Part shown: positions 20,691 to 29,524 of the stretch, in pieces | Layout: every line of letters begins with the position of its first letter | Position numbering within the stretch: the stretch's first letter is position 1 | Assembly (NCBI RefSeq): GCF_026626335.1 | Contig: NZ_JAPNTZ010000002.1 | Span: 496,001 to 560,000 of the forward strand | DNA from: Paractinoplanes pyxinae | GTDB lineage: Bacteria; Actinomycetota; Actinomycetes; Mycobacteriales; Micromonosporaceae | Direction of reading: 5' to 3' | DNA length: 64,000 nt | Notes under the pieces: model-generated | Told to the model about the DNA's origin: nothing | Seen by the model: only the letters and a program-made list of their open reading frames with translations | Databases searched by the model: none | Position numbers and translations under genes: made by a program

Positions 20691-20915
20691 TCAGCGGGTG
20701 GTGAATCCGAACGGACGCGTGTTCGACTCGGCGATCTCCACATAAGCCACCTTGGCGATCGGGATGATCACCTTGCGGCCCTTCTCGTCTGTGAGCGACA
20801 GCACGCTGTCCTTGGCCATCGCCTCGGTCACGGCCTGCTCGACCTCCGCCGGGGTCTGAGCGCTCTCGAGCACCAGCTCACGCGGCGTGTGCTGCACGCC
20901 GATCTTGACCTCCAC
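20691..20915 (-). CDS. DUF3107 protein
   Basis: 74 residues starting MEVKIGVQHTPRELVLESAQ, the conserved beginning of DUF3107. Small beta-rich cytosolic protein, conserved in actinobacteria, function unknown. It lies 36 bases downstream of the tetR gene on the same strand and is followed by a strong hairpin, so the two are likely co-transcribed. Confidence 0.88.
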   Translation of the reverse strand: MEVKIGVQHTPRELVLESAQTPAEVEQAVTEAMAKDSVLSLTDEKGRKVIIPIAKVAYVEIAESNTRPFGFTTR

Positions 20916-20951
20916 GGGGCCCTCCTTCTCGCGGTCTTACCGCGTGCAAGG

Positions 20952-21611
20952 CTATCCGATTTCGGCCGTCGTGCCGCCTGATGCGCCGCCCTGGAGGGGG
21001 AAGCTGGCGATTCCCCGCCAGATAAGCGCAGCTACGAGCGCTTCGGCTTCAGCTTTGGGCGTACGCCGTCCGTTCGCCAGCCAGAACTGGGCCGACTGTC
21101 CGGCCGCCCCGACCAGGCCCGCCGCGAGCAGCCGCGCGGACTCACCGGGCAGGTTGGTGTCCGAGATGATGGTGTCGGTCACGGCGGCGATGCAGCCCTG
21201 CTCGACCCGTTCGACCCGCTGGCGCACCTGCGGGTCGTTGCGCAGGTCGCTCTCGAAGACGAGCCGGAAGGCCTCGCTCTCGTGATCCATGAAGTCGAAG
21301 TACGCCCGCACGGCGCCCTTGACCCGCTCCTTGTTGTCGGCCGTGGCCAGCATGGCGTCGCGAACCTTGGCGATTATCGCGTCGCAGTGCGTGTCCAGCA
21401 GGGCCAGATAGAGCTCCAGCTTGCCCGGGAAGTGCTGGTAGAGCACGGGCTTGGAGACGCCGGCCCGCTCGGCGATGTCGTCCATCGCGGCGGCGTGGTA
21501 GCCATGCGCGACGAAGATCTGCTGAGCCGCCGCGAGCAGCTGCTTACGGCGCGCGGAGCGAGGCAGACGGGTGGGACGGGCCGTCTGAGCTCCGCCGGAC
21601 GCAGCGGTCAT
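20952..21611 (-). CDS. TetR-family transcriptional regulator
   Basis: 219 residues from the ATG at 21611; a TTG at 21692 is less likely. Helix-turn-helix region RKQLLAAAQQIFVAHGYHAAAMDDIAERAGVSKPVLYQHFPGK at about 20-65 (QHFPGK ends the recognition region), then a nine-helix ligand domain with FDFMDHESEAFRLVFESDLRN. This actinobacterial subgroup is widely conserved next to DUF3107. It is divergent from the 873-residue repeat protein and could control it. The ligand is unknown. Confidence 0.88.
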   Translation of the reverse strand: MTAASGGAQTARPTRLPRSARRKQLLAAAQQIFVAHGYHAAAMDDIAERAGVSKPVLYQHFPGKLELYLALLDTHCDAIIAKVRDAMLATADNKERVKGAVRAYFDFMDHESEAFRLVFESDLRNDPQVRQRVERVEQGCIAAVTDTIISDTNLPGESARLLAAGLVGAAGQSAQFWLANGRRTPKAEAEALVAALIWRGIASFPLQGGASGGTTAEIG

Positions 21612-21765
21612 GTCTCTCGAACCTCCAGGGGGTCGGACCCCATTCGCCGGCGCGTATTGCCCGGATCGGCGCGTGATGCTGTCGATGGGCAATTGTCGCG
21701 CCGCTGCAACTTATCGCCACTGCAAGCACACGGTAGCCTCAGCGGGGGCGAGCGAGGAGCACGCG

Positions 21766-24387
21766 GTGGATGAATCAGGGCATTCCGGGGACGCCGGGGC
21801 CGCGGACAGCGGCAACGGTGCCGATTCGCGCGAGCGCGCTCGGGTGAACGGCTGGGCGACGTCGGACAGTCCTTGGTCCTTCACGGGCTCCACGGTCGAC
21901 ACCGAGGCCGAGGTGCCGGCCTGGCGCCGCCCGGGGGCCGAGACGCGCTCGTTCCCGCGTAATCCGGCATTTCCCTCGTCGGCCGTCCCGGTGTCCGCGC
22001 TGCCCTCGTCGAGCATTCCGGCGCCTGCCCCGGCTCCGGCCCCGCCCGGCTTCGTCGACGCCCAGCAAAGCGGCGAAATTCCCCCGTCCGTGGATCCCGG
22101 AACGGGTGGTTCCCGCTGGGACAGGTCCCGTTTCTCCGAGCTGCTGAGCCCGGCCACGCCGCCCGCCGAGCCGCCCCGCCCGGCCGCGCCCCCGGCCCTG
22201 CGCCCGGTCGACGCCGCCACCAGCCCCGCCGCCACCAGCCCCGCCGCGCCCAGCGCACCGCCCCAGCCGCCGGCCGCCCTCCGCGAGCCCGGCTTGGGCG
22301 CGGGCAATCGTCTTGAGCCCGGCCTCGGCACCGGCGACCGACGCGAGCCCGGTCTCGGCACGGGTGACCGTCGCGATCTCGGCCTGGGCAGCGGCGATCG
22401 TCGCGAGCCCGGCCTCGGCACCGGCTCCCTCCGCGAGCCTGGTCCGGGCACCGGCGATCGTCGCGAGCCCGGTCTCGGCACCGGTGACCGCCGTGATCTC
22501 GGGCTAGGCGCCGGCTCCCTCCGCGAGCCTGGTCTGGGCACTGGTGACCGCCGTGAGCCTGGTCTGGGTTCCGGTGACCGCCGTGAGGCTGGTCTAGGCA
22601 CTGGTGATCGTCGCGAGGCTGGTCTGGGTGCCGGTGACCGCCGCGAGCCCGGCCTCGGCAGCGGGACCATGACGCCCGGGCTCACCAGCGGGAACGTGCC
22701 GTCTGCGCGGCCCGCTCCGCTGCGCGCCTACGACGTGCCGACGCCCAGCAGCGCCCCGCCCTACCCGTACGAGGGCGACCTCGACGACGCGACCCCCGAG
22801 CCGGCGCCGCCGATCGTGCAGCAGCGTGCCGCCGTGCCGCTGGTGCGCCCGGCTGCTCCCGGCGGCCGCCGGGCCGACTGGGGCACGGCCGAGCACAAGA
22901 CCACCGAGCCGCCCCGCCACGCGCTGAGCGGCGGCACCCCGGTGCAGGGCGTGCCGCGCGTCGCCTCCGACGAGCCCGGTCCGGCCCGGCCGGCGTACGA
23001 CCCGTCGAGCTTTCCGCGCCGCCTGTCGTACGAGACACCGAAGCCCTATGACGCTCCCCGCCCGTACGAACCGAAGCCCTACGAGCCGCCCGCGCCCTAC
23101 TCGGGTTTCGGCGAGACCACCGCGCGTCTCGAGTCCGCGGTCGAGCCGCGTGGCCTGCCCCAGCGGGTGCCCGCGCAGCCCGACCTGCCCCGCGGCGTCC
23201 CGGAGCCGCCGCTGGTCGAGGCCACTGCCGAGACTCCGGCCCTGGCCCGCATCGCCACCCATCTGCGCCGCGGCGACGTGCTGCCGGCCCAGGAAAGGCA
23301 GGAAGGTTTCGACGTGCAGGCGATCCTGGCCGCGGTGCGTGAGGTCGAGGGGGTGCGCGACGCGTCGCTGCGTCAGACCCCGACCGGCGCGCACAGCTTG
23401 CGGCTGGACCTCGCCGAGGGCGCCGACCCGGCCGAGGTGAGCCGACGGGTGGCCCGCCTGCTGCAAGATCGGATGGGCCTGGACGCGGCCATGCCCGGTG
23501 AGGTCCCGGCCCCGGCTCCGGCGGCCGCACCCGTCTCACCGTCGGCCCTGGTGCCCCGCAGCCGGCTCGCCGAGCCCGCTGCCGCCCCGGCTCCTCCGGT
23601 TTCGGCCCCGCCCGTACGTCCGCCGTCCCTGACGGACCGCCGCGCGGAAGAGGCCGCGGCGCGCGAGCAGGAAGCCCGCGAGGCTCGCGAGAAGGAGGCC
23701 CGCGAGCGGGCTGCCCGCGAGCTCGAGGCCAGGACGCGCGAGCGCGAGAAGCAGGATCGGGAGAAGCAGGAACGCGAGACCCGCGAACGCGAGGAGCAGG
23801 AGCGGGAGACCCGCGAACGTGAGACGCGGGAGGCTCGCGAGCGGGAAGCTCGCGAGCGCGAGGCCCGCGACCGCCACGCCGCTGCGGCCCGGCTCGTCCC
23901 CGAGGTCGACGAGTCGGCCGAGGTCGTCCCCACCGGCGAGTACGGACCACCGCGCCCGCTCTACCCCGGCGAACACCCGGGTCCCCGCATCGTCATCGAG
24001 AACGTGCACGTCAACACGTTCGGGTCGGACGCCACGGTGGAGGTCCGCCTCACCGTCGGCAACCGCACCGCGTCCGGTGTGGCCAGCGGTCCCGCCGTCG
24101 ACGGCTATCTGCTGCGGCTGTGCGCGATGGCGACGGCCGGCGCGGTCGACGACCTGCTGGCCGAGTCGGACCACCCGGACGGCCCGGCCCGCTGTTTCGT
24201 CGAGCACGCGGCGGCCGTGCCGTTCGGCGCGACCCAGGTCGCCGTGGTCGTGCTGCTGCTCTCGTGCGGCGGCTGGGTCGAGCAGCTGGCCGGCTCGGCC
24301 GTGGTGAGCAGCGACGACCGGCATGCCATGGTCCGGGCGACGCTGGCCGCCGTGAACCGGCGGCTTGAGGCACTCTTGTCTCGATGA
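21766..24387 (+). CDS. Large disordered protein with decapeptide repeats, coiled coil and conserved C-terminal domain
   Basis: 873 residues from the GTG at 21766 (GAGGAG seven bases upstream). Residues about 1-170 are Pro/Ala-rich. About 173-301 is a run of near-identical decapeptides of the form REPGLGTGDR. A Pro/Tyr-rich stretch (PYEPKPYEPPAPY) follows, then a small folded module near 500-570 (VREVEGVRDASLRQTPTG), a charged coiled coil of Arg/Glu repeats (about 625-705) and a conserved domain from about 740 (IVIENVHVNTFGSDATVEV, GPAVDGYLLRL) that recalls the LeuA regulatory-domain fold. It overlaps a hydrolase gene by 4 bases. Function unknown; probably a scaffold. Confidence 0.75.
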   Translation: MDESGHSGDAGAADSGNGADSRERARVNGWATSDSPWSFTGSTVDTEAEVPAWRRPGAETRSFPRNPAFPSSAVPVSALPSSSIPAPAPAPAPPGFVDAQQSGEIPPSVDPGTGGSRWDRSRFSELLSPATPPAEPPRPAAPPALRPVDAATSPAATSPAAPSAPPQPPAALREPGLGAGNRLEPGLGTGDRREPGLGTGDRRDLGLGSGDRREPGLGTGSLREPGPGTGDRREPGLGTGDRRDLGLGAGSLREPGLGTGDRREPGLGSGDRREAGLGTGDRREAGLGAGDRREPGLGSGTMTPGLTSGNVPSARPAPLRAYDVPTPSSAPPYPYEGDLDDATPEPAPPIVQQRAAVPLVRPAAPGGRRADWGTAEHKTTEPPRHALSGGTPVQGVPRVASDEPGPARPAYDPSSFPRRLSYETPKPYDAPRPYEPKPYEPPAPYSGFGETTARLESAVEPRGLPQRVPAQPDLPRGVPEPPLVEATAETPALARIATHLRRGDVLPAQERQEGFDVQAILAAVREVEGVRDASLRQTPTGAHSLRLDLAEGADPAEVSRRVARLLQDRMGLDAAMPGEVPAPAPAAAPVSPSALVPRSRLAEPAAAPAPPVSAPPVRPPSLTDRRAEEAAAREQEAREAREKEARERAARELEARTREREKQDREKQERETREREEQERETRERETREAREREAREREARDRHAAAARLVPEVDESAEVVPTGEYGPPRPLYPGEHPGPRIVIENVHVNTFGSDATVEVRLTVGNRTASGVASGPAVDGYLLRLCAMATAGAVDDLLAESDHPDGPARCFVEHAAAVPFGATQVAVVVLLLSCGGWVEQLAGSAVVSSDDRHAMVRATLAAVNRRLEALLSR
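22282..22668 (+). repeat. In-frame 30-bp tandem repeat, about 13 units
   Basis: Thirteen units of 30 bases start at 22282 and every 30 bases after it; the last is cut short. Each encodes a decapeptide such as REPGLGTGDR, with variants DLGLGSGDRR, GSLREPGLGT and EAGLGTGDRR. Variants alternate in blocks, which suggests duplications of multi-unit segments. Copy number is likely to vary between strains. Confidence 0.92.
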
Positions 24388-25346
24388 GAGGCGCCAACCT
24401 GGCCCCCGACAGCGCGCTGCTGCCGGAGGGCGAAGCTCCCGTACCCTGGCCTGCCCGCCGAGTCACCATCGGCGGGGCGATGCTGCACGTCCGCGACACC
24501 CCGGCCACCCGGCCCGACGCCGAACCGGCCGTCTACGTGCACGGGCTGGGCGGGTCGTCGCAGAACTTCACCGATCTGGCCGGTCTGCTGGCCGACCGGT
24601 TCGACGCGCAGGCGGTCGACCTGCCGGGCTTCGGCTACAGCGACCCGAGCCCGCGCTACTCGATCGCGTCGTTCGCGGGCAAGCTGATCAGCTACCTGGA
24701 GCATGACGGGCGGGGGCCGGTCCACCTGGTCGGCAACTCGCTGGGTGGCTCGATCGCGGTGCGTGTGGCGGGCCTGCGCCCCGACCTCGTACGGACGCTG
24801 ACGCTTGTCTCACCGGCCATGCCGTTCCTCGACATCCGGCGTACGGCCCAAGCCCGTGCCCTGCCCTTGCTGGCCCTGCCGCGGGCCGACCGCCTGCTCG
24901 GGTGGGCCTTCTCGCGCCTCACCGCCGAAGAGATGGCCGAGCAGGTGCTCGAGGCCTGCTTCGGCGACACGCGCAAGGTCTCGCCGCAGCGCCGGGCCGA
25001 GGCGATGGAAGAGATCCGGCTGCGCTACACCGTCGAGCACTATCCCAAGGCCTATCTGGGCACCCTGCGCGGGCTGGTATCGAGCTTCCTGCGGGCCTAT
25101 CTGCCGGGCGAGAACTCGCAGTGGCGGCTGGCGGCCCGGGTCGAGGCGCCGACGCTGGTGGTCGGCGGGCTCAACGACAAGCTGGTCGACCCCCGGGTGC
25201 CGCTGCAGGTCGCCCGGACCATCCCGGACTCCCGCCTGCTGATCCTGCCCGGCGTCGGCCACGTCGCCCAGATGGAGGTGCCGCGTGTGGTCGCGCGGGC
25301 CGTCGTGGGCATGCTGGACAGCGTCCGCTCCCCGGTCGGGGGATAG
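24384..25346 (+). CDS. Alpha/beta-hydrolase
   Basis: 320 residues from the ATG at 24384, overlapping the preceding gene by ATGA. Oxyanion loop VHGLGGSSQNF, nucleophile elbow GNSLGG with Ser119, acid Asp265 in GLNDKLVD and His293 in GVGHVAQ complete the triad. A helical cap lies between about 150 and 225. The substrate is unknown. The stop codon lies in the first unit of a 29-bp tandem repeat. Confidence 0.9.
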   Translation: MRGANLAPDSALLPEGEAPVPWPARRVTIGGAMLHVRDTPATRPDAEPAVYVHGLGGSSQNFTDLAGLLADRFDAQAVDLPGFGYSDPSPRYSIASFAGKLISYLEHDGRGPVHLVGNSLGGSIAVRVAGLRPDLVRTLTLVSPAMPFLDIRRTAQARALPLLALPRADRLLGWAFSRLTAEEMAEQVLEACFGDTRKVSPQRRAEAMEEIRLRYTVEHYPKAYLGTLRGLVSSFLRAYLPGENSQWRLAARVEAPTLVVGGLNDKLVDPRVPLQVARTIPDSRLLILPGVGHVAQMEVPRVVARAVVGMLDSVRSPVGG

Positions 25347-25410
25347 GCGCGCTCCGCTCCCCGGTCGGGGGATAGGCGCGCTCTGCTCCCCGGTCGGGGA
25401 AAGACACGCG
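25324..25410. repeat. 29-bp tandem repeat, three units, each with a hairpin
   Basis: Units start at 25324, 25353 and 25382; the first two are identical and the third diverges at its end. Each contains CCCCGGTCGGGG, a self-complementary hairpin. The first unit covers the stop codon of the hydrolase gene. The repeated hairpins may act together as a transcription terminator. Confidence 0.8.
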
Positions 25411-25478
25411 CGACGCGGATCTCACAAGATCCATCAGGGCCGGACAGCGTTCAGCCCGGTGTGCGACGCTGGCGGGCG

Positions 25479-26348
25479 ATGATCGACGAAGTCGTGGCCC
25501 CGCCCGCCTTGCGCCCCCCGCCTCGCCGGGACAGGTGGCGCAAGTGGTGGCTGGCCGCCTTCGCCCTGGTCATCATTGTCGGCGCCGGGTTCGCGGTGGG
25601 CCGGCGGGTCGAGCAGGGGGGCGGGCCGACCGCGGTGGCGGTCCGGTCGATCGCGCCCTCGCCGGTCGCGTCGCTTCCGCCGTCGCCCTCACTTTCGCCT
25701 TCGCCGACACCTTCGGCGTCTCCTTCGAAGAGCACGCCGCCGCTGCAGTTGCCAGGCGCCGTTCCCGTTCGAGGGTCGGGCCAGTTCGCGTACGCGGCGG
25801 GTCGTGGCCCGGTCATGGGCAGCAAGGGCCAGCTGCGGCGCTTCCGGGTGGCGGTCGAGAAGGGCAGCAACGAGGACGCCGCCGCGTTCGCCGGGCAGGT
25901 CGCGACCACCCTCGGCGATCCGCGCAGCTGGACCGGCGGCGGGCAGTTGCGCCTGCAGCGGGTGGGCGGCGCCGACCCGGCCGACTTCACGGTCTATCTC
26001 GCCACCCGGGACACGGCCGGGCGGATGTGCCTGGCCGGTGGGACCAACATCCGGGTCGGCGGACGCCCGTACACGTCGTGCCGGACGACCGGGAAGGCGA
26101 TCATCAACCTCGACCGGTGGCGGCTCTCGGCTCCGCCGTACGTAAGCGCCAAGGTTCCCCTCTCGATCTATCGGCAATATGTGATCAACCACGAGGTCGG
26201 CCACGAGCTGGGTCATCACCACCAGGGGTGCCCGCGCGCCGGTGGGCCGGCCCCGGTGATGGTGCAGCAGACCCTCACGCTGCGGGGCTGTCACGCGTAC
26301 GCGTGGCCTCGCCTGAAGGGGAAGGCGCTCACCGGTCCGTCGTTGTGA
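25479..26348 (+). CDS. DUF3152 membrane-anchored metalloprotease-like protein
   Basis: 289 residues from the ATG at 25479; a GTG at 25461 is possible. A short cytoplasmic stretch with DRWRKWW leads into one membrane helix (about 24-40), then a Pro/Ser linker. The C-terminal domain has HEVGHELGHHH with His238, Glu239 and His242, a zinc-protease HExxH motif extended as in metzincins, and several cysteines. DUF3152 proteins are conserved in actinobacteria and face the outside. Proteolysis has not been shown for the family as far as I know, so function is inferred. Confidence 0.85.
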   Translation: MIDEVVAPPALRPPPRRDRWRKWWLAAFALVIIVGAGFAVGRRVEQGGGPTAVAVRSIAPSPVASLPPSPSLSPSPTPSASPSKSTPPLQLPGAVPVRGSGQFAYAAGRGPVMGSKGQLRRFRVAVEKGSNEDAAAFAGQVATTLGDPRSWTGGGQLRLQRVGGADPADFTVYLATRDTAGRMCLAGGTNIRVGGRPYTSCRTTGKAIINLDRWRLSAPPYVSAKVPLSIYRQYVINHEVGHELGHHHQGCPRAGGPAPVMVQQTLTLRGCHAYAWPRLKGKALTGPSL

Positions 26349-26465
26349 ACGGCCTGGAAAATTCCCGTGTCCCGCATGTCGGGCCTATGGGTAACGTCAT
26401 GGTCGATCACGGCCGTCGCGAGTGACAATGGTGACCGATCCTTACCGCCAACCCGGGGAGTTAAC

Positions 26466-27647
26466 GTGGCACTGCCCCCGCTCGTCGAGCCGGCCGCAGA
26501 GCTGACCGTCGATGAGATCCGCCGTTATTCGCGGCACCTGATCATCCCGGATGTCGGGATGGACGGTCAGAAGCGGCTGAAGAACTCGAAGGTTCTGGTC
26601 GTCGGCGCGGGCGGCCTCGGTTCGCCGGCGCTGCTCTACCTCGCCGCCGCCGGCGTGGGCACGCTGGGCATCGTCGACTTCGACACGGTCGACGAGTCCA
26701 ACCTGCAGCGCCAGATCATCCACGGCGTCTCCGACATCGACCGGCCCAAGGCCGAGTCCGCCGCCGCGAGCATCGCCGAGGTCAACCCGCTGGTGAACGT
26801 GGTCATCCACAACACCGCGCTCGACGTCGACAACGTCAAAGAGATCTTCAGTCAGTACGACCTGATCGTCGACGGCACCGACAACTTCGCGACGCGTTAC
26901 ATGGTCAACGACGCCGCCGTGCTGCTCGGCAAGCCGTACGTCTGGGGTTCGATCTACCGCTTCGACGGCCAGGCCTCGGTCTTCTGGGAAGAGCACGGTC
27001 CCTGCTACCGCTGCCTGTACCCCGAGCCCCCGCCGCCCGGCATGGTGCCGAGCTGCGCCGAGGGCGGCGTCCTGGGCGTGCTGTGCGCCTCGATCGGCTC
27101 GATCCAGGTCAACGAGGCGATCAAGCTGCTGACCGGCATCGGTGAGCCGCTGGTGGGCCGGCTGATGGTCTACGACGCCCTCGAGATGGAATACCGCAAG
27201 ATCAAGGTGCGGAAGGACCCCAACTGCGCGCTCTGCGGCGACAACCCGACCGTCACCGACCTGCTCGAGGACTACGAGGACTTCTGCGGCGCGGTCTCGG
27301 CCGAGGCCGAAGAGGCGACGCTGAACGCCACCATCACGGCCCGCGAGCTCAAGGACTGGCAGGATTCGGGCAAAGACCTGTTCCTGGTCGATGTGCGCGA
27401 GCCGGCCGAGTGGGAGATCAACCGCATCCCCGGCGCGACGCTCATCCCCAAGGGCGAAATCCTTTCGGGTGAAGCGCTGTCCCGCTTCCCGCAAGACCGG
27501 CAGATCGTGCTGCACTGCAAGTCGGGCGTGCGCTCGGCCGAGGCGCTGGCGGCCCTCAAGGCGGCCGGCTTCAAGGATGCCGTGCATGTCCAGGGCGGCA
27601 TCGTCTCGTGGGTCAACACGGTCGACCCGTCGCAGCCGTCGTACTGA
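26466..27647 (+). CDS. moeZ: MoeZ-type adenylyltransferase/sulfurtransferase
   Basis: 393 residues from the GTG at 26466, preceded by GGGGAG. The N-terminal ThiF/MoeB domain shows VVGAGGLGSPALLYL, DFDTVDESNLQRQ and zinc pairs CYRC and CALCG. The C-terminal rhodanese domain (about 300-393) has active-site Cys351 in LHCKSGVRS. MoeZ adenylates the C-terminal glycine of small sulfur carriers and transfers sulfur for molybdopterin, thiamin or cysteine synthesis and natural-product pathways. No carrier gene lies next to it. Confidence 0.93.
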   Translation: MALPPLVEPAAELTVDEIRRYSRHLIIPDVGMDGQKRLKNSKVLVVGAGGLGSPALLYLAAAGVGTLGIVDFDTVDESNLQRQIIHGVSDIDRPKAESAAASIAEVNPLVNVVIHNTALDVDNVKEIFSQYDLIVDGTDNFATRYMVNDAAVLLGKPYVWGSIYRFDGQASVFWEEHGPCYRCLYPEPPPPGMVPSCAEGGVLGVLCASIGSIQVNEAIKLLTGIGEPLVGRLMVYDALEMEYRKIKVRKDPNCALCGDNPTVTDLLEDYEDFCGAVSAEAEEATLNATITARELKDWQDSGKDLFLVDVREPAEWEINRIPGATLIPKGEILSGEALSRFPQDRQIVLHCKSGVRSAEALAALKAAGFKDAVHVQGGIVSWVNTVDPSQPSY

Positions 27648-27662
27648 GGTGTAATCGCCTGA

Positions 27663-27700
27663 TCACGCTAGGGAATCGCGAGGGCGGTTTCCTAGCGTGA
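27663..27700. terminator. Perfect 10-bp inverted repeat after moeZ
   Basis: TCACGCTAGG (27663-27672) and CCTAGCGTGA (27691-27700) with an 18-base loop. It lies 15 bases after the moeZ stop and 50 bases before the next start. It could be a terminator without a T-tract, or an operator for the downstream gene. Confidence 0.5.
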
Positions 27701-27749
27701 CGGTGAGACGGCGCAGCGAAATACAGGTACGGGTTGTAGCGTCACGGGA

Positions 27750-28556
27750 GTGGTAGACATCGACGCTGCGATCGGTTACGTCGTCGCTCACGGCGACCCG
27801 GTCGAGCGCGCGCGTCTCTCTTACCTGCGCACCGGTCAGCGCCCCGATCCGCACGTGCTCGACCGCATCGTCGAGGGGCAGACCGAGGCCGGCGGCTGGC
27901 CCGCCTCGACCGACGGCGCGGTCAGTTCGATCGACGCCACCTGCTTCCGGCTCAACGAGCTCGACGACCTGGGCGGCCTGCACGGCGAGCCGGTCGACCG
28001 GGCGCTGAGCTGGCTGGCGACCGTCCAGCGGCCCGACGGCACCTGGCAAGAGGCCGAGGAACTGGCGGCCGAGGCGCCCGCGTGGGCCATGCCCGGCGAT
28101 CCCGAGGCCACGCTTTACCTCACCACGATCGCCGGCTTCTGGATGACGCTCGCCGAGTACGAGGCACATCCCCACTTCGACGTCCCGGCCCGGCACGGCC
28201 GCACGCTCGGCGCCGCCGCCACCTGGGTGGCCAACCAGCTGCGGCCCGACGGCACCTGGCCGTCCTTCCTGGCGGCGGGCTGGCACGCGGCCGGCCTGCT
28301 CTACGGCCAGCAGTACTTCTACGAGTCGGCGCGGGTGCAGCTCGTGCTGGGCGACCGGCTGCCCGACATGGCGCCGGCCGACGTGGCCTCGATGGCGGCC
28401 GCCCTGCGCCGGGTCAACCTGGGCGACGACTGGCTGCTGCAGAGCGCCCGCAAGCGGCTCGGCGAGACCCAGCGCACCGACGGCGGCTGGGACAGCGCCG
28501 AGGGCCCGATCTTCGACGTCAACACCACCCTGACCGTGCTGCGCGCCTGCCGCTGA
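27750..28556 (+). CDS. Alpha/alpha-toroid protein, squalene-hopene-cyclase/prenyltransferase-like
   Basis: 268 residues from a GTG. Repeated QW-type motifs GGWPAST, DGTWQEAE, DGTWPSF and DGGWDSAEG are spaced as in the barrel domains of terpene cyclases and protein prenyltransferases. It covers only one barrel, about half a squalene-hopene cyclase, and I see no DxDD acid motif, so cyclase activity is doubtful. It stands alone between moeZ and two exported-protein genes. Function unknown. Confidence 0.72.
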   Translation: MVDIDAAIGYVVAHGDPVERARLSYLRTGQRPDPHVLDRIVEGQTEAGGWPASTDGAVSSIDATCFRLNELDDLGGLHGEPVDRALSWLATVQRPDGTWQEAEELAAEAPAWAMPGDPEATLYLTTIAGFWMTLAEYEAHPHFDVPARHGRTLGAAATWVANQLRPDGTWPSFLAAGWHAAGLLYGQQYFYESARVQLVLGDRLPDMAPADVASMAAALRRVNLGDDWLLQSARKRLGETQRTDGGWDSAEGPIFDVNTTLTVLRACR

Positions 28557-28811
28557 CCATCACGCACGGTGAGCCGCGTCAACGGCTGCAACCTATTTGC
28601 ACCCGAAACAGGCCGATCGGCTACCGTTCGGCTACACGGCCGACGTCACCGTATGTAACAAAGGCGGTAGAGGGCCGGGGCGCAGCTCCGGCACAGTATG
28701 TCCAGGCGAGGCGAGGATCCGCTGGGCGATGAAGGTTGGTCGCCACAGTCCGGCGGGGAGTCAGTGGCGAAACCGGCGCCCCCCTGTGTCCACTTCGTCA
28801 GGAGCGCCACC
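28557..28811 (+). promoter_or_regulatory. Long leader region of the exported-protein gene
   Basis: No gene is seen in these 255 bases. The segment is less GC-rich at its start. Later it contains small stems such as GGCGA/TCGCC (28725-28744) and the repeated CCGGCG flanking GGGGAGTCAGTGGCGAAA. It probably carries the promoter and a structured 5' leader. I could not match it to a known riboswitch class. Confidence 0.35.
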
Positions 28812-29327
28812 ATGCGTAAGTCCGTCAAGCGTGCCGTCGTCATCGTCTCCGCCCTCGCCGTGACCGGCGTGGCCAGTGCCGCCTGGGCCTCGTGGCTCGC
28901 CAACGGCTCGGGCAACGCCTACGCCGAGGCCGGCACGGCCAAGGAGCTCGTGATCCACGAGGCCCAGACCACGGCCACGCTCTACCCGGGCGTCACCGGG
29001 GACTCCTCGATCAAGATCGAGAACCCCAACCCGTACCCGGTCCGCGTCGACACTCTGAAGTGGACCCCGTCGGACGGCGTCCAGGCCGCGCACGTGCAGC
29101 CCGGCTCGACCTGCAACAACACGGGTGTCTACTTCGGTGACTTCAGCGCCGGACCGGTCGGCACCAACGGCCTTCTCGGCGGCCTCGAGCTGGACCTGGG
29201 CGCCGGCGAGACCAAGACGTTCACGCTGCCGAAGTCGGTCCGCATGATCAACAACTCGGAGAACGGCTGCCAGGGCGCCGTCTTCAGCATCAAGGTCAAG
29301 GCGACCGGCGAGAGCAACGCCAGCTGA
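28812..29327 (+). CDS. Exported protein with SipW/camelysin-like signal region
   Basis: 171 residues from the ATG at 28812 with AGGAG eight bases upstream; the open frame back to 28698 is not convincing. An N-terminal MRKSVKR followed by a hydrophobic core ends in AAWASWLANG and then NAYAEAGT, resembling the SipW-type leader of TasA/CalY-like surface proteins. The mature part is beta-rich (VTGDSSIKIENPNPYPVRVDTL), with two cysteines. The next gene has a related leader, which suggests a surface-protein pair. No signal peptidase partner is in the window. Confidence 0.7.
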   Translation: MRKSVKRAVVIVSALAVTGVASAAWASWLANGSGNAYAEAGTAKELVIHEAQTTATLYPGVTGDSSIKIENPNPYPVRVDTLKWTPSDGVQAAHVQPGSTCNNTGVYFGDFSAGPVGTNGLLGGLELDLGAGETKTFTLPKSVRMINNSENGCQGAVFSIKVKATGESNAS

Positions 29328-29397
29328 TCTGAGATTCGCCCGGCCGGGCGCGGCAATGCCGTGCCCGGCCCCGCTTCTGCTTTCGCGATGCCCGCAC

Positions 29398-29500
29398 CGA
29401 TTCCGCGTTCGCCGTGCCGCCCTACTCCCGCGTTCGCCGTGCCGCCCCGCTCGCACGTTCACCGCGTCCGCCCCACTCCCGCGTTCGCCGTGCCCGGCCC
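29398..29500. repeat. Degenerate tandem repeat of about 25 bp, four units
   Basis: Units at 29398, 29423, 29448 and 29474 share CCCGCGTTCGCCGTGCCGCCC with changes; the second is the cleanest. They fill the gap between the two exported-protein genes. No function is evident. Confidence 0.65.
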
Positions 29501-29524
29501 GTCTTTCCCCGCTGAGGAATTGTC

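Noticed and set aside
22282..22668. Repeat array as a possible CRISPR
   Set aside because: Units are contiguous 30-bp in-frame coding repeats with no spacers, and there are no cas genes.
28698..28811. Upstream start of the exported protein at 28698
   Set aside because: It would bury the signal peptide behind 38 unlikely residues, and the ATG at 28812 has its own AGGAG.
28690..28811. Known riboswitch (c-di-GMP, c-di-AMP or cobalamin type)
   Set aside because: Short stems exist, but the conserved core sequences of these classes were not found.
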